From Actinomycetes bacterium (lineage in GTDB: Bacteria > Actinomycetota > Actinomycetes > Propionibacteriales > Nocardioidaceae): a DNA stretch of 18,985 nucleotides. A program made the position numbers and the translations under genes. The first letter of the stretch is position 1. Each line of letters starts with the position of its first letter. Positions 1-5,841 of the stretch are shown here, in pieces. The stretch is taken from assembly GCA_023415395.1 (NCBI GenBank), contig JAEZKN010000187.1, positions 1 to 18,985 of the forward strand. The letters run 5' to 3'. The notes under the pieces were generated by a model, which saw nothing but the letters and a program-made list of their open reading frames with translations, did no database searches and was not told the origin of the DNA.

Positions 1-1
1 G

Positions 2-388
2 GCCTGGACCGCCCACCCCGCGGGTCCCCGGCAGCTCCCGGACGTCGGCGAGGCCGACCGCGGGCTGCGCGCCGCCCTGCTGGATTCCGCCGCCGCACTG
101 GTCGACCTCGACGTCGCGCGGTGGCGCCCGGAGGTCGCTGACCGGCTGATGGACCTGCGCCACCGGGAGCCGGTCGTGGCTCCCGACGGCGTGCCCGCCC
201 GCTGCGTGGAGCTCGCCGCGCGCGGTCAACAGGCGATGGACATCGTCGAGCTCGCGCTCGAGGACGACGGTGCGGCCGTCTCCGCCTCCGAGGCCGCGCA
301 GCGCAGGGCCGCGCTGGTGCCACTGGACCGCGCCGGACGGCGCGCCCTGGTCGCGGCGTGCTCGCCCGAGGTCTGGCCGCCGGCCTAG
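2..388 (+). CDS. 3' end of an unrecognised protein (5' truncated)
   Basis: An open frame enters from the left edge of the window and ends at TAG 386-388, giving the last 128 residues of a protein whose start lies outside. Third codon positions are almost all G or C, as in neighbouring genes, so the frame is probably coding. The sequence is rich in Ala, Asp, Glu and Arg, looks helical and soluble, and shows no membrane segment, cysteine pair or catalytic motif I know. An internal ATG at 149 is in frame, but coding-like codons continue upstream of it. I do not recognise the family. The last few residues (…SPEVWPPA) may be affected by whatever truncated the VOC-like remnant that abuts the stop codon. 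Confidence 0.55.
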   Translation, partial: AWTAHPAGPRQLPDVGEADRGLRAALLDSAAALVDLDVARWRPEVADRLMDLRHREPVVAPDGVPARCVELAARGQQAMDIVELALEDDGAAVSASEAAQRRAALVPLDRAGRRALVAACSPEVWPPA

Positions 389-432
389 GGGTGCAGCTCG
401 ACGTAGTCGAGGGCGTGGTGGAGGTTCGCCAT
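385..432 (-). pseudogene. Possible relic of the start of a VOC (glyoxalase-fold) gene
   Basis: Read leftward from an ATG at 432-430, the minus strand encodes MANLHHALDYVELHP and then TAG. This resembles the usual first beta strand of VOC/glyoxalase-bleomycin resistance proteins (…hhaiDYVEl…), which would continue for more than 100 further residues. The frame stops after 15 codons, directly against the stop of the plus-strand gene (385-388, within CCTAGG). I see no TANNNT box or Shine-Dalgarno in front of the ATG. It could be the scar of a deletion that removed most of a VOC gene, or a chance resemblance over 13 residues. Confidence 0.3.
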
Positions 433-476
433 GGGCCCAGCATGGACGCGACCACCGACATCCGGCCTCGCCCCGA

Positions 477-482
477 TAGCCT
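477..482 (+). promoter_or_regulatory. Candidate -10 box of serB
   Basis: TAGCCT matches TANNNT and ends 11 bases before the ATG at 494, which would give a leader of about 4-5 bases. It supports the 494 start over the upstream ATG at 431. No convincing -35 hexamer is visible. Confidence 0.4.
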
Positions 483-493
483 CGGCGACTGAG

Positions 494-1708
494 ATGACTG
501 ACGCGAAGCCGGAGACCCTCCTCATCACGCTGTCGGGCAAGGACCGCCCGGGCGTGACGTCCGCCGTGTTCGCTGCGCTCTCGTCCGTGGGCACCGAGGT
601 GCTCGACATCGAGCAGATCGTGCTCCGCGGCCGGCTGATCCTCGGCGTGCTCGTCACCGCTCCACGCAACGTGCGCCGCATCACCGACGCCGTCCGCGAC
701 ACCGGGGCACGCCTCGGCATGCACGTCGAGGTCGAGACCGGTGTCGGCGACAACAAGGCCCGCGGCGCGGGCCGCTCGCACGTCACCGTCATCGGCGCGC
801 CGCTCAGCGCCACGGCCATGGCCGCGATCGCCGGGCGGATCGCGGACGCCGGCGCCAACATCGACCGCATCGAGCGGATGGCGCGCTACCCCGTCACCGC
901 GATCGACCTGCACGTCAGCGGTGTCGGCACCGACGTCCTCCGCCCGCTGGTGGCCGCGGAGGCCGTCAAGCACTCGGTCGACGTCGCGGTCCAGCCTGCG
1001 ACGCTGATGCGCCGCGGCACCCGGCTGATCGTGATGGACGTCGACTCGACCCTCATCCAGGGCGAGGTGATCGAGATGATCGCCGCGCACGCCGGCTACG
1101 AGGCCGAGGTCGCGGCGATCACCGAGTCCGCGATGCGCGGCGAGATCGACTTCGAGGAGTCCCTGCGCTCGCGGGTCGCGCTGCTCGAGGGCGTGCCCGT
1201 CACCGCCCTCGACGAGGTGTACGACGCCATCGTCCTCGCTCCCGGCGCCCGGACCATGGTCCGCACCCTGCGCCGGTTGGGCTACCGCTTCGCGATCGTC
1301 TCGGGCGGCTTCAGCCAGATCACCGACCGCCTGGCGGCGGACCTCGGCATCCACTTCGCCCGCGCCAACGAGCTCGAGGTCGTCGACGGCCGCCTCACCG
1401 GTCGCATCGTCGGCGACGTCGTCGACCGGGCGGGCAAGGCGGCCGCCCTGCGCGAGTTCGCCGCTGAGATCGGCGTCCCCGAGGCCGCGGTGATCGCCAT
1501 CGGGGACGGTGCCAACGACCTCGACATGCTCAACGCCGCCGGCCTGGGCATCGCCTACAACGCCAAGCCCCTGGTCCGCGACGCGGCGGACACGGCCGTC
1601 AACGTCCCCTACCTGGACACGATCATGTACCTCCTCGGCATCTCCCGCGAGGAGATCGAGTTCGCCGATGCCGAGGCGGGCTTCACGACGCCTGCGCCGC
1701 CGGTCTGA
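494..1708 (+). CDS. serB: Phosphoserine phosphatase SerB, with N-terminal ACT domains
   Basis: This enzyme hydrolyses O-phospho-L-serine to serine, the last step of serine biosynthesis, in the cytoplasm. The product is 404 residues. Residues about 7-80 form an ACT domain beginning LLITLSGKDRPGVT, and about 95-165 look like a second ACT-like domain, the layout of long actinobacterial SerB proteins. The rest is a HAD phosphatase: motif I MDVDST with nucleophile D182 and acid/base D184, motif II IVSGG at S270, K315, and the magnesium motif GDGAND at 337-342. The ACT domains suggest allosteric control by serine or another amino acid (family knowledge, not shown here). The start is set at ATG 494 because the ACT domain begins just after it and a TAGCCT box precedes it. 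An in-frame ATG at 431 would add 21 residues; its GGTGGAGG looks like a Shine-Dalgarno but lies in the VOC-like relic on the other strand. Confidence 0.95.
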   Translation: MTDAKPETLLITLSGKDRPGVTSAVFAALSSVGTEVLDIEQIVLRGRLILGVLVTAPRNVRRITDAVRDTGARLGMHVEVETGVGDNKARGAGRSHVTVIGAPLSATAMAAIAGRIADAGANIDRIERMARYPVTAIDLHVSGVGTDVLRPLVAAEAVKHSVDVAVQPATLMRRGTRLIVMDVDSTLIQGEVIEMIAAHAGYEAEVAAITESAMRGEIDFEESLRSRVALLEGVPVTALDEVYDAIVLAPGARTMVRTLRRLGYRFAIVSGGFSQITDRLAADLGIHFARANELEVVDGRLTGRIVGDVVDRAGKAAALREFAAEIGVPEAAVIAIGDGANDLDMLNAAGLGIAYNAKPLVRDAADTAVNVPYLDTIMYLLGISREEIEFADAEAGFTTPAPPV

Positions 1709-1722
1709 GCTCTGGCCCCAGG

Positions 1723-1806
1723 TTCACCACGGTAAGTGGGTCAACCGACACCTCCCACGGTCTGCCCGCCATGAGAAGGGCAGGTTCACCTACCTACCGT
1801 GGTGAA
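1723..1806. repeat. Large imperfect inverted repeat between convergent serB and the sixA-like gene
   Basis: Two 24-base arms (1723-1746 and 1783-1806) match as reverse complements at 21 of 24 positions. The outer 12 are perfect: TTCACCACGGTA against TACCGTGGTGAA. Inside is a small perfect hairpin, TGCCC at 1763-1767 with GGGCA at 1778-1782. Each arm is also partly self-complementary (for example TTCACC with GGTGAA inside the right arm), so more than one fold is possible. It lies where both flanking genes end and could act as a bidirectional terminator, or be a dispersed palindromic element. There is no U-tract on either side. Confidence 0.7.
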
Positions 1807-1807
1807 G

Positions 1808-1842
1808 CAGCAACAACACCACCACCACCCACCCCACCCCAG
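1808..1842 (+). other. C-rich, G-poor CAA/CAC tract
   Basis: Immediately after the inverted repeat the plus strand runs through CAG, CAA, CAC and CCC units with almost no G until 1842. In a serB transcript this would be an unstructured C-rich stretch of the kind Rho binds, so it may help terminate serB. The complementary strand is G-rich (runs of four, four and three G) and could form a weak quadruplex at the end of the sixA-side transcript. The remainder of this convergent gap (1709-1722 and 1843-1860) shows nothing further. Confidence 0.4.
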
Positions 1843-1860
1843 GCCGACGCAGGACGACCC

Positions 1861-2367
1861 TCAGGCCCGCCCCACGTGGTAGCCGACGAGCCGGGCGGAG
1901 CCCTCGGCCAGGTCGGCCCAGGACCCGTCGTAATCGAAGACGGCCAGCGCGCAGGTCGGGAAGCCGGCGAAGAGCTCGTTCTCGAGCTCGCGGCGGCCCT
2001 CGCCGTCGCCGAGGAGCTGGGCGAGGTAGGCCATGGTCGGGTTGTGGCCGAGGACCAGGAGGGACTGCACGGCGTCGTCGACCACCGAGATCAGGTCGAC
2101 CGCCGTGGTCGGCTCGGCGGAGTAGAGGCCCCGGTCGAAGTCCGGCTCGAGGTCCCACCCGGCGCCGGACGCGAGCGACGCCCAGGTCTCGCGGGTGCGG
2201 AGCGCGGCGGAGACCAGGGCGTGGTCGGGCTCGAAGCCCTCGGCGGCCAGCCAGGTGCCGGCTTCAGCGGCGTCGCGGTGGCCGCGCTCGGCCAGGGGTC
2301 GCTCGAAGTCCGTCGGGCCTTCGCCCTCCGCCTTCGCGTGCCGCATCACCACCAGCCGTCGTGCCAC
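1861..2367 (-). CDS. SixA-like histidine phosphatase family protein
   Basis: This is a small (168 residue) single-domain histidine phosphatase of the branch that includes SixA, which removes phosphate from phosphohistidine in proteins. The catalytic motif RHAKAE places the phospho-accepting His at residue 10 next to R9. R57 and the second His in LGHNP (H108) complete the pocket. The substrate here is unknown; many actinobacterial members are annotated only as phosphohistidine phosphatases. The start is GTG 2367-2365, five bases after the stop of fabI, with GGAG about ten bases upstream inside the fabI coding end. It is the last gene of the fabG-fabI group and is probably translated from the same mRNA. 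The gene ends at the convergent gap with serB. Confidence 0.85.
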   Translation of the reverse strand: MARRLVVMRHAKAEGEGPTDFERPLAERGHRDAAEAGTWLAAEGFEPDHALVSAALRTRETWASLASGAGWDLEPDFDRGLYSAEPTTAVDLISVVDDAVQSLLVLGHNPTMAYLAQLLGDGEGRRELENELFAGFPTCALAVFDYDGSWADLAEGSARLVGYHVGRA

Positions 2368-2372
2368 GGGGG

Positions 2373-3155
2373 TCAGGCTCCCATGGCATGGAACCCGCCG
2401 TCCACGTGCACGATCTCACCGCTCGTGGCGGGGAAGAAGTCCGACAGCAGCGCGCACACCGCCTTGGCGGTCGGCTCCTGGTCGGTGTTGTCCCAGCCCA
2501 GGGGCGCCCGGGTGCTCCACAGCGTCTCGAGGTCCTCGAAGCCCGGGATCGCCTTCGCGGCGAGCGTCTTGAGCGGGCCGGCCGAGACCAGGTTGACCCG
2601 GATGCCCGCCGGCCCGAGGTCGCGGGCCAGGTAGCGCGAGGTCGACTCCAGCCCGGCCTTGGCCACGCCCATCCAGTCGTACGCCGGCCAGGCGACCGTG
2701 GCGTCGAAGGTCAGGCCGACCACCGAGCTGCCGGACGACAGCAGCGGCCGGCAGGCCTGGGTCAGCGACATCAGCGAGTAGGCGGACACCTGGACCGCCT
2801 GCGCGACGTCGGCCCACGGGCCGTCGAGGAACTTGCCCCCGAGCAGCGTCTCGGGGTTGCCGTAGGCGATCGAGTGCACGACGCCGTCGAGGCCGGCGTC
2901 GGGTCCCAGGTGCTCCCGGACCTGGTCCGCGAGGCCCGCGAGGTGGTCCTCGTCGGTCACGTCGAGCTCGAGCACGGGCGGCTCCACCGGGAGCCGCTTG
3001 GCGATCCGGCGGGTGATGCCGAGCGCCCGGCCGAAGTTGGAGATGAGCACGGTCGCGCCCTGCTCCTGCGCCACCTTCGCAACCGCGAAGCCGATCGAGC
3101 TGTCCATCGTCACGCCCGCGACGAGGATCCGCTTGCCCTCCAGGATGCCTGCCAT
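2373..3155 (-). CDS. fabI: NADH-dependent enoyl-[acyl-carrier-protein] reductase, InhA type
   Basis: This enzyme reduces trans-2-enoyl-ACP in the last step of each fatty acid elongation cycle (FAS II). The 260-residue product begins MAGILEGKRILVAGV and carries TMDSSIGF in the nucleotide loop, which aligns with mycobacterial InhA. Catalytic Y159 and K166 sit in YDWMGVAK, matching Y158 and K165 of InhA, and S95 in VHSI matches InhA S94. The ATG at 3155-3153 is one base from the fabG stop, so translation is probably coupled. A longer frame from 3179 would overlap fabG by 23 bases and lacks family support. The fabG-inhA order is the classic actinobacterial arrangement. The protein lacks the long insertion in the mycobacterial substrate-binding loop, so it may prefer shorter acyl chains (inference). 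Confidence 0.95.
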   Translation of the reverse strand: MAGILEGKRILVAGVTMDSSIGFAVAKVAQEQGATVLISNFGRALGITRRIAKRLPVEPPVLELDVTDEDHLAGLADQVREHLGPDAGLDGVVHSIAYGNPETLLGGKFLDGPWADVAQAVQVSAYSLMSLTQACRPLLSSGSSVVGLTFDATVAWPAYDWMGVAKAGLESTSRYLARDLGPAGIRVNLVSAGPLKTLAAKAIPGFEDLETLWSTRAPLGWDNTDQEPTAKAVCALLSDFFPATSGEIVHVDGGFHAMGA

Positions 3156-3156
3156 G

Positions 3157-3876
3157 TCAGTGCCCCATTCCGAGTCCACCGTCGACCGGGATGACGGCCC
3201 CGGTGACGTACGCCGCGCCGGGGCCGGTCAGCCACAGCACCGTCTCCGCGATCTCCTCCACCGCGCCGTAGCGCCCGAGCGGCACCTGCGCGAGGATCGC
3301 GGCCTTCTGGTCGTCGGTCAGCACCCCGGTCATGTCGGTCTCGATGAAGCCGGGCGCGACGACGTTCGCGGTGATCGAGCGCGAGCCGAGCTCGCGGGCG
3401 ATCGAGCGGGCCATGCCCACCAGGCCCGCCTTGGAGGCGGCGTAGTTGACCTGTCCCGCGGAGCCGAGCATCCCCACGACCGAGGAGATGAAGACGATCC
3501 GTCCCCGCCTGAGCCGCAGCATGCCCTTGGACGCGCGCTTGGCCAGCCGGAAGGAGCCGGTCAGGTTGGTGTCGAGCACCGAGGACCAGTCGTCGTCGGA
3601 CATCCGCAGCAGCAGGGTGTCGGCGGTGATGCCCGCGTTGGCGACCAGCACCTCCACGGGGCCGTGCGCCTCCTCGATGGTCGCGAAGGCCGCCTCGACC
3701 TGCGCGCCGTCGGTGATGTCGCACCGGATGTCCAGCGTGCCCATCGGGGCGCCGCCGCTGCGGGTCGTGACGGCCACCTTGTCGCCGTTGCGCACGAACG
3801 CCTCGGCGATCGCGCGGCCGATCCCGCGGTTGCCGCCGGTCACGAGGACCGACCTGGGCTGCACGTCTTCGCTCAC
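3157..3876 (-). CDS. fabG: 3-oxoacyl-[acyl-carrier-protein] reductase FabG (MabA type)
   Basis: This NADPH-dependent short-chain dehydrogenase reduces 3-oxoacyl-ACP to 3-hydroxyacyl-ACP in FAS II, upstream of the enoyl reductase encoded next to it. The product is 239 residues, a normal length. Visible motifs are GGNRGIG at 14-20 (cofactor loop), NAG at 79-81, N103, S131, and YAASK with Y144 and K148, so the complete N-S-Y-K tetrad is present. The C-terminal VDGGLGMGH is typical of FabG. The start is taken as GTG 3876-3874. No Shine-Dalgarno is visible, but a TAGCGT box ends eight bases upstream, so the mRNA may be leaderless. Dodecin ends 38 bases upstream on the same strand, and read-through from it is possible. 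Confidence 0.93.
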   Translation of the reverse strand: MSEDVQPRSVLVTGGNRGIGRAIAEAFVRNGDKVAVTTRSGGAPMGTLDIRCDITDGAQVEAAFATIEEAHGPVEVLVANAGITADTLLLRMSDDDWSSVLDTNLTGSFRLAKRASKGMLRLRRGRIVFISSVVGMLGSAGQVNYAASKAGLVGMARSIARELGSRSITANVVAPGFIETDMTGVLTDDQKAAILAQVPLGRYGAVEEIAETVLWLTGPGAAYVTGAVIPVDGGLGMGH

Positions 3877-3884
3877 GTCAGCCG

Positions 3885-3890
3885 ACGCTA
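3885..3890 (-). promoter_or_regulatory. Candidate -10 box of fabG-fabI-sixA
   Basis: On the minus strand TAGCGT is followed by eight bases and then the fabG GTG. It lies in the 38-base gap after dodecin, so the fatty acid genes could be transcribed without dodecin. The -35 region is not recognisable. Confidence 0.4.
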
Positions 3891-3914
3891 GCGATTACCC
3901 CCCGGTAGGAGGAA

Positions 3915-4127
3915 TCAGTCGTCCTCGAGCCGGAACCCGACCTTCATGCCCACCTGGAAGTGCTCGACCTGGCCGTCCTTGATCTGACCGCGGACCTGGG
4001 TCACCTCGAACCAGTCCAGGTGACGCAGCGTGCGGCCGGCCCGGTCGACGCCGTTGCGGATGGCCTCGTCGATGCCCTCGGGGGACGTGCCGACGATCTC
4101 GGTGACGCGGTAGGTGCGGTTCGTCAT
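3915..4127 (-). CDS. Dodecin family protein (flavin- or CoA-binding dodecamer)
   Basis: The product is 70 residues, the usual dodecin length, starting MTNRTYRVTEIVGTSPEG and ending in the family's GFRLED. Dodecins form hollow dodecamers that store or sequester flavins (and CoA in some bacteria) and so protect cells from free flavin. The tryptophan that stacks on the isoalloxazine ring corresponds to W39 in HLDWFEV. The ATG at 4127-4125 is preceded by TAGGCT and seven bases, so a leaderless mRNA is likely. It lies 38 bases before fabG on the same strand and divergent from the DUF3099 gene. A longer frame through this region is an artefact. Confidence 0.92.
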   Translation of the reverse strand: MTNRTYRVTEIVGTSPEGIDEAIRNGVDRAGRTLRHLDWFEVTQVRGQIKDGQVEHFQVGMKVGFRLEDD

Positions 4128-4134
4128 GCCCCGG

Positions 4135-4140
4135 AGCCTA
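4135..4140 (-). promoter_or_regulatory. Candidate -10 box of dodecin
   Basis: TAGGCT on the minus strand ends seven bases before the dodecin ATG, placing the transcription start at or next to the start codon. The -35 position at a 17-base spacing coincides with the -10 box of the divergent DUF3099 gene (4158-4163). Confidence 0.55.
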
Positions 4141-4157
4141 GCCCTGGGTCGCCGACG

Positions 4158-4163
4158 TACGAT
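4158..4163 (+). promoter_or_regulatory. Candidate -10 box of the DUF3099 gene
   Basis: TACGAT ends six bases before the ATG at 4170, the geometry of a leaderless promoter. The GGAG at 4164-4167 is only two bases from the ATG, too close to serve as a normal Shine-Dalgarno. The -35 is not recognisable. Confidence 0.55.
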
Positions 4164-4169
4164 GGAGCA

Positions 4170-4460
4170 ATGGCCAGGGACGACGCGGTCAGGATCACCA
4201 CGGCCGCCACGAGCCCGCAGGCGGACATCTCCGCCCGCCAGCGTCGCTACGTCATCTCGATGGCCATCCGCACCGTCTGCTTCGTCGCCGCGATCCTCGT
4301 CGGCCCAGGCTGGCTGCGGTGGGTGCTGGTCGCGGCCGCGGTCCTGCTGCCCTACGTCGCCGTGGTCATGGCCAACGCGACGGCGTCGAAGTCCGACGGC
4401 TTCGAGCTGCGCACCGACCACTTCCGCACCGAGCTCCCGCCCGGACGCGACACGGACTAG
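4170..4460 (+). CDS. DUF3099 family small membrane protein
   Basis: This 96-residue protein starts MARDDAVRITTAATSP and matches the actinobacterial DUF3099 pattern: a short polar N-terminus with RITTA, then RQRRYVISM, then two closely spaced hydrophobic segments (about residues 31-48 and 53-71) ending in VVMANA. It is predicted to be an inner-membrane hairpin with a polar C-terminal tail of about 25 residues. Its function is unknown. The start is fixed by the TACGAT box and by loss of family resemblance further upstream. The next gene follows after a structured 133-base spacer that contains no TA dinucleotide and therefore no TANNNT box, so the two genes may share a transcript. Confidence 0.85.
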   Translation: MARDDAVRITTAATSPQADISARQRRYVISMAIRTVCFVAAILVGPGWLRWVLVAAAVLLPYVAVVMANATASKSDGFELRTDHFRTELPPGRDTD

Positions 4461-4490
4461 AACCCTTGGTCCCCGCGAGGGACCGTGGTT
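4461..4490 (+). terminator. Hairpin directly after the DUF3099 stop codon
   Basis: GGTCCC at 4468-4473 and GGGACC at 4479-4484 form a perfect 6-base-pair stem around CGCGA. AACC at 4461-4464 and GGTT at 4487-4490 can extend it across a short internal loop. There is no T-run after it, so it would be a weak or Rho-assisted terminator, or an mRNA 3'-end or processing structure. Confidence 0.4.
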
Positions 4491-4495
4491 GAATC

Positions 4496-4525
4496 GCTCG
4501 GCGAGCCGAGCCTCCCCCGTCTCGG
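4496..4525 (+). other. Two mutually exclusive short hairpins
   Basis: GCTCGG (4496-4501) can pair with CCGAGC (4506-4511). Alternatively CCGAG (4506-4510) can pair with CTCGG (4521-4525). The two stems share 4506-4510 and cannot form together, the layout of a simple conformational switch. Function is not shown. Confidence 0.35.
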
Positions 4526-4530
4526 TTCGC

Positions 4531-4572
4531 AGCGGTGCCGGACGGCTCCCCCCGTGGTCGTCCGGCACCGCT
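4531..4572 (+). other. Perfect 14-base-pair stem-loop upstream of the zinc-ribbon gene
   Basis: AGCGGTGCCGGACG (4531-4544) is the exact reverse complement of 4559-4572, around a 14-base C-rich loop. It is the strongest hairpin in this spacer. Its end is nine bases before the AGGAAGG Shine-Dalgarno of the next gene. The following bases (CCCATTTCC) are pyrimidine-rich but not a T-run. It could be a terminator, an attenuator or an mRNA-stabilising element. Confidence 0.6.
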
Positions 4573-4593
4573 CCCATTTCCAGGAAGGCACCC

Positions 4594-4794
4594 GTGAGCG
4601 ACACCCCGACCGACGTCGACATCTGCTCGGCGAAGGGCTGCCAGGCACCGGCTGCCTGGGAGCTGCAGTGGAACAACCCGAAGCTGCACACCCCCGACCG
4701 CCGCAAGGTCTGGCTGGCCTGCGACGAGCACCGGCAGTCGCTCTCGGACTTCCTCGCCGCCCGTCAGTTCCTCCGCGACGTCGTCGCGCACTGA
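4594..4794 (+). CDS. Small putative zinc-ribbon protein of unknown function
   Basis: The 66-residue product starts at GTG 4594, with a good Shine-Dalgarno AGGAAGG at 4582-4588. Cysteines at C11 and C16 (CSAKGC) and the later pair C43 and H46 (CDEH) look like the two halves of a small zinc site. The middle carries WNNPKLHTPDRRKVWLAC, with basic and aromatic residues. I recall similar short actinobacterial proteins annotated only as hypothetical. Function is unknown; binding to nucleic acid or a protein is a guess from the fold type. It ends 22 bases before the end of the convergent moaA gene; that gap holds only GC-rich CCGGCCGG palindromes. Confidence 0.75.
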   Translation: MSDTPTDVDICSAKGCQAPAAWELQWNNPKLHTPDRRKVWLACDEHRQSLSDFLAARQFLRDVVAH

Positions 4795-4816
4795 CGGCGG
4801 GCGCCGGCCGGCCCGG

Positions 4817-5809
4817 TCAGCCGCCGATCGCCGACATCGGGCGGTCGGGCTGGAGGAAGGTCGGGTCGTCGATGCCGTGGCCCGCGCGCTTGCCGCGCAT
4901 CGCGACCACCCACCGGTCGGCGAGCTCCTCGTCGCTCGCCCCGCCGCGCAGGGCGGCCCGCAGGTCGGACTCCTCGCGGGCGAAGAGACAGTTGCGGACC
5001 TGGCCGTCGGCGGTGAGCCGGACCCGGTCGCAGTCGCCACAGAACGGGCGGGTGACACTCGCGATCACACCGACCGTGGCCGGGCCGCCGTCGACGGTGA
5101 ACAGCTCGGCCGGAGCGCTCCCCCGCGGCTCGGCGGCCGGGGCGAGGTCGAACTCGGCCTCGAGCCGCGCGAAGATCTCGTCGGCGGTGACCATGCCCTC
5201 CCGGCTCCAGCCGTGCTGGGCGTCCAGCGGCATCTGCTCGATGAACCGCAGCTGGTAGCCCTCCGCCACCGCCCAGCGCACCAGCTCGGGCGCCTGGTCG
5301 TCGTTGACGCCCCGCATCAGGACGGCGTTCACCTTCACCGGCCCCAGCCCGGCCTCGTGCGCGGCCGCGAGGCCGGCGAGGACGTCGGGCAGCCGGTCGC
5401 GCCGGGTGATCTCGTGGAACGACGCGCGCCGGATGCTGTCGAGGCTGACGTTCACGCGGTCGAGGCCGGCGGCGGCCAGGGCGTGCGCGGTGCGCGCCAG
5501 CCCGAGGGCGTTGGTCGTCAGCGAGGTCTCGACGCCGAGCGCGCTCGTGCGGCGGACGATGTCCACCAGCCCGCGACGCACCAGCGGCTCACCGCCGGTG
5601 AAGCGCACCTCGCGGATCCCGAGCCGCTCCACCCCGATCGCGACCAGGCGCACGACCTCGTCGTCGGTCAGCACGTCGTCGTTCGGGAGCCAGTCCAACC
5701 CCTCCGCCGGCATGCAGTAGGAGCAGCGCAGGTTGCACCGGTCGGTCAGCGAGACCCGCAGGTCGGTCGCGACGCGACCGTACCGGTCCTCGAGCGGTCG
5801 TAGGGACAC
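4817..5809 (-). CDS. moaA: GTP 3',8-cyclase MoaA (molybdenum cofactor biosynthesis)
   Basis: MoaA is a radical SAM enzyme that converts GTP to (8S)-3',8-cyclo-7,8-dihydroguanosine 5'-triphosphate, the first step of molybdopterin synthesis (MoaC completes cPMP). The 330-residue product has the radical SAM motif C25-x3-C29-x2-C32 (CNLRCSYC) and GGEP in the SAM-binding region. The C-terminal cluster motif is CGDC…NC, with three cysteines for the substrate-binding 4Fe-4S cluster. It ends in the conserved Gly-Gly (SAIGG) needed for activation. The start is GTG 5809-5807, since homology begins at SLRPLEDRYGRV and a TACACT box ends six bases upstream. A much longer upstream frame is antisense to SURF1. 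No other moa or moe gene is in the window. It is divergent from SURF1. Confidence 0.95.
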   Translation of the reverse strand: MSLRPLEDRYGRVATDLRVSLTDRCNLRCSYCMPAEGLDWLPNDDVLTDDEVVRLVAIGVERLGIREVRFTGGEPLVRRGLVDIVRRTSALGVETSLTTNALGLARTAHALAAAGLDRVNVSLDSIRRASFHEITRRDRLPDVLAGLAAAHEAGLGPVKVNAVLMRGVNDDQAPELVRWAVAEGYQLRFIEQMPLDAQHGWSREGMVTADEIFARLEAEFDLAPAAEPRGSAPAELFTVDGGPATVGVIASVTRPFCGDCDRVRLTADGQVRNCLFAREESDLRAALRGGASDEELADRWVVAMRGKRAGHGIDDPTFLQPDRPMSAIGG

Positions 5810-5815
5810 CCCTGC

Positions 5816-5821
5816 AGTGTA
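5816..5821 (-). promoter_or_regulatory. Candidate leaderless promoter of moaA
   Basis: TACACT on the minus strand ends six bases before the GTG start. At a 17-base spacing the -35 position reads TTATCC (minus strand, 5844-5839), a partial match to TTGACA that overlaps the -10 box of the divergent SURF1 gene. Confidence 0.55.
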
Positions 5822-5841
5822 GGCACGCGATGGTCGCCGGA

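Noticed and set aside
431..493. Upstream start for serB at ATG 431 with GGTGGAGG in front
   Set aside because: The added 21 residues match nothing in SerB proteins and the Shine-Dalgarno-like bases are the complement of the VOC-like codons. Not fully excluded.
1808..1842. CAC/CAA tract as a microsatellite or CRISPR-like repeat
   Set aside because: The units are too short and irregular, with no spacers; a single C-rich tract fits better.
4531..4572. 14-base-pair stem as a standard intrinsic terminator
   Set aside because: No T-run follows and the stem is placed nine bases from a Shine-Dalgarno, so I list it as a hairpin of uncertain role rather than a terminator.
4366..5058. Minus-strand 230-codon frame between moaA and the zinc-ribbon gene
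   Set aside because: Ser/Arg/Pro/Ala-rich translation in a different frame from moaA and antisense to the zinc-ribbon gene, so a shadow frame.
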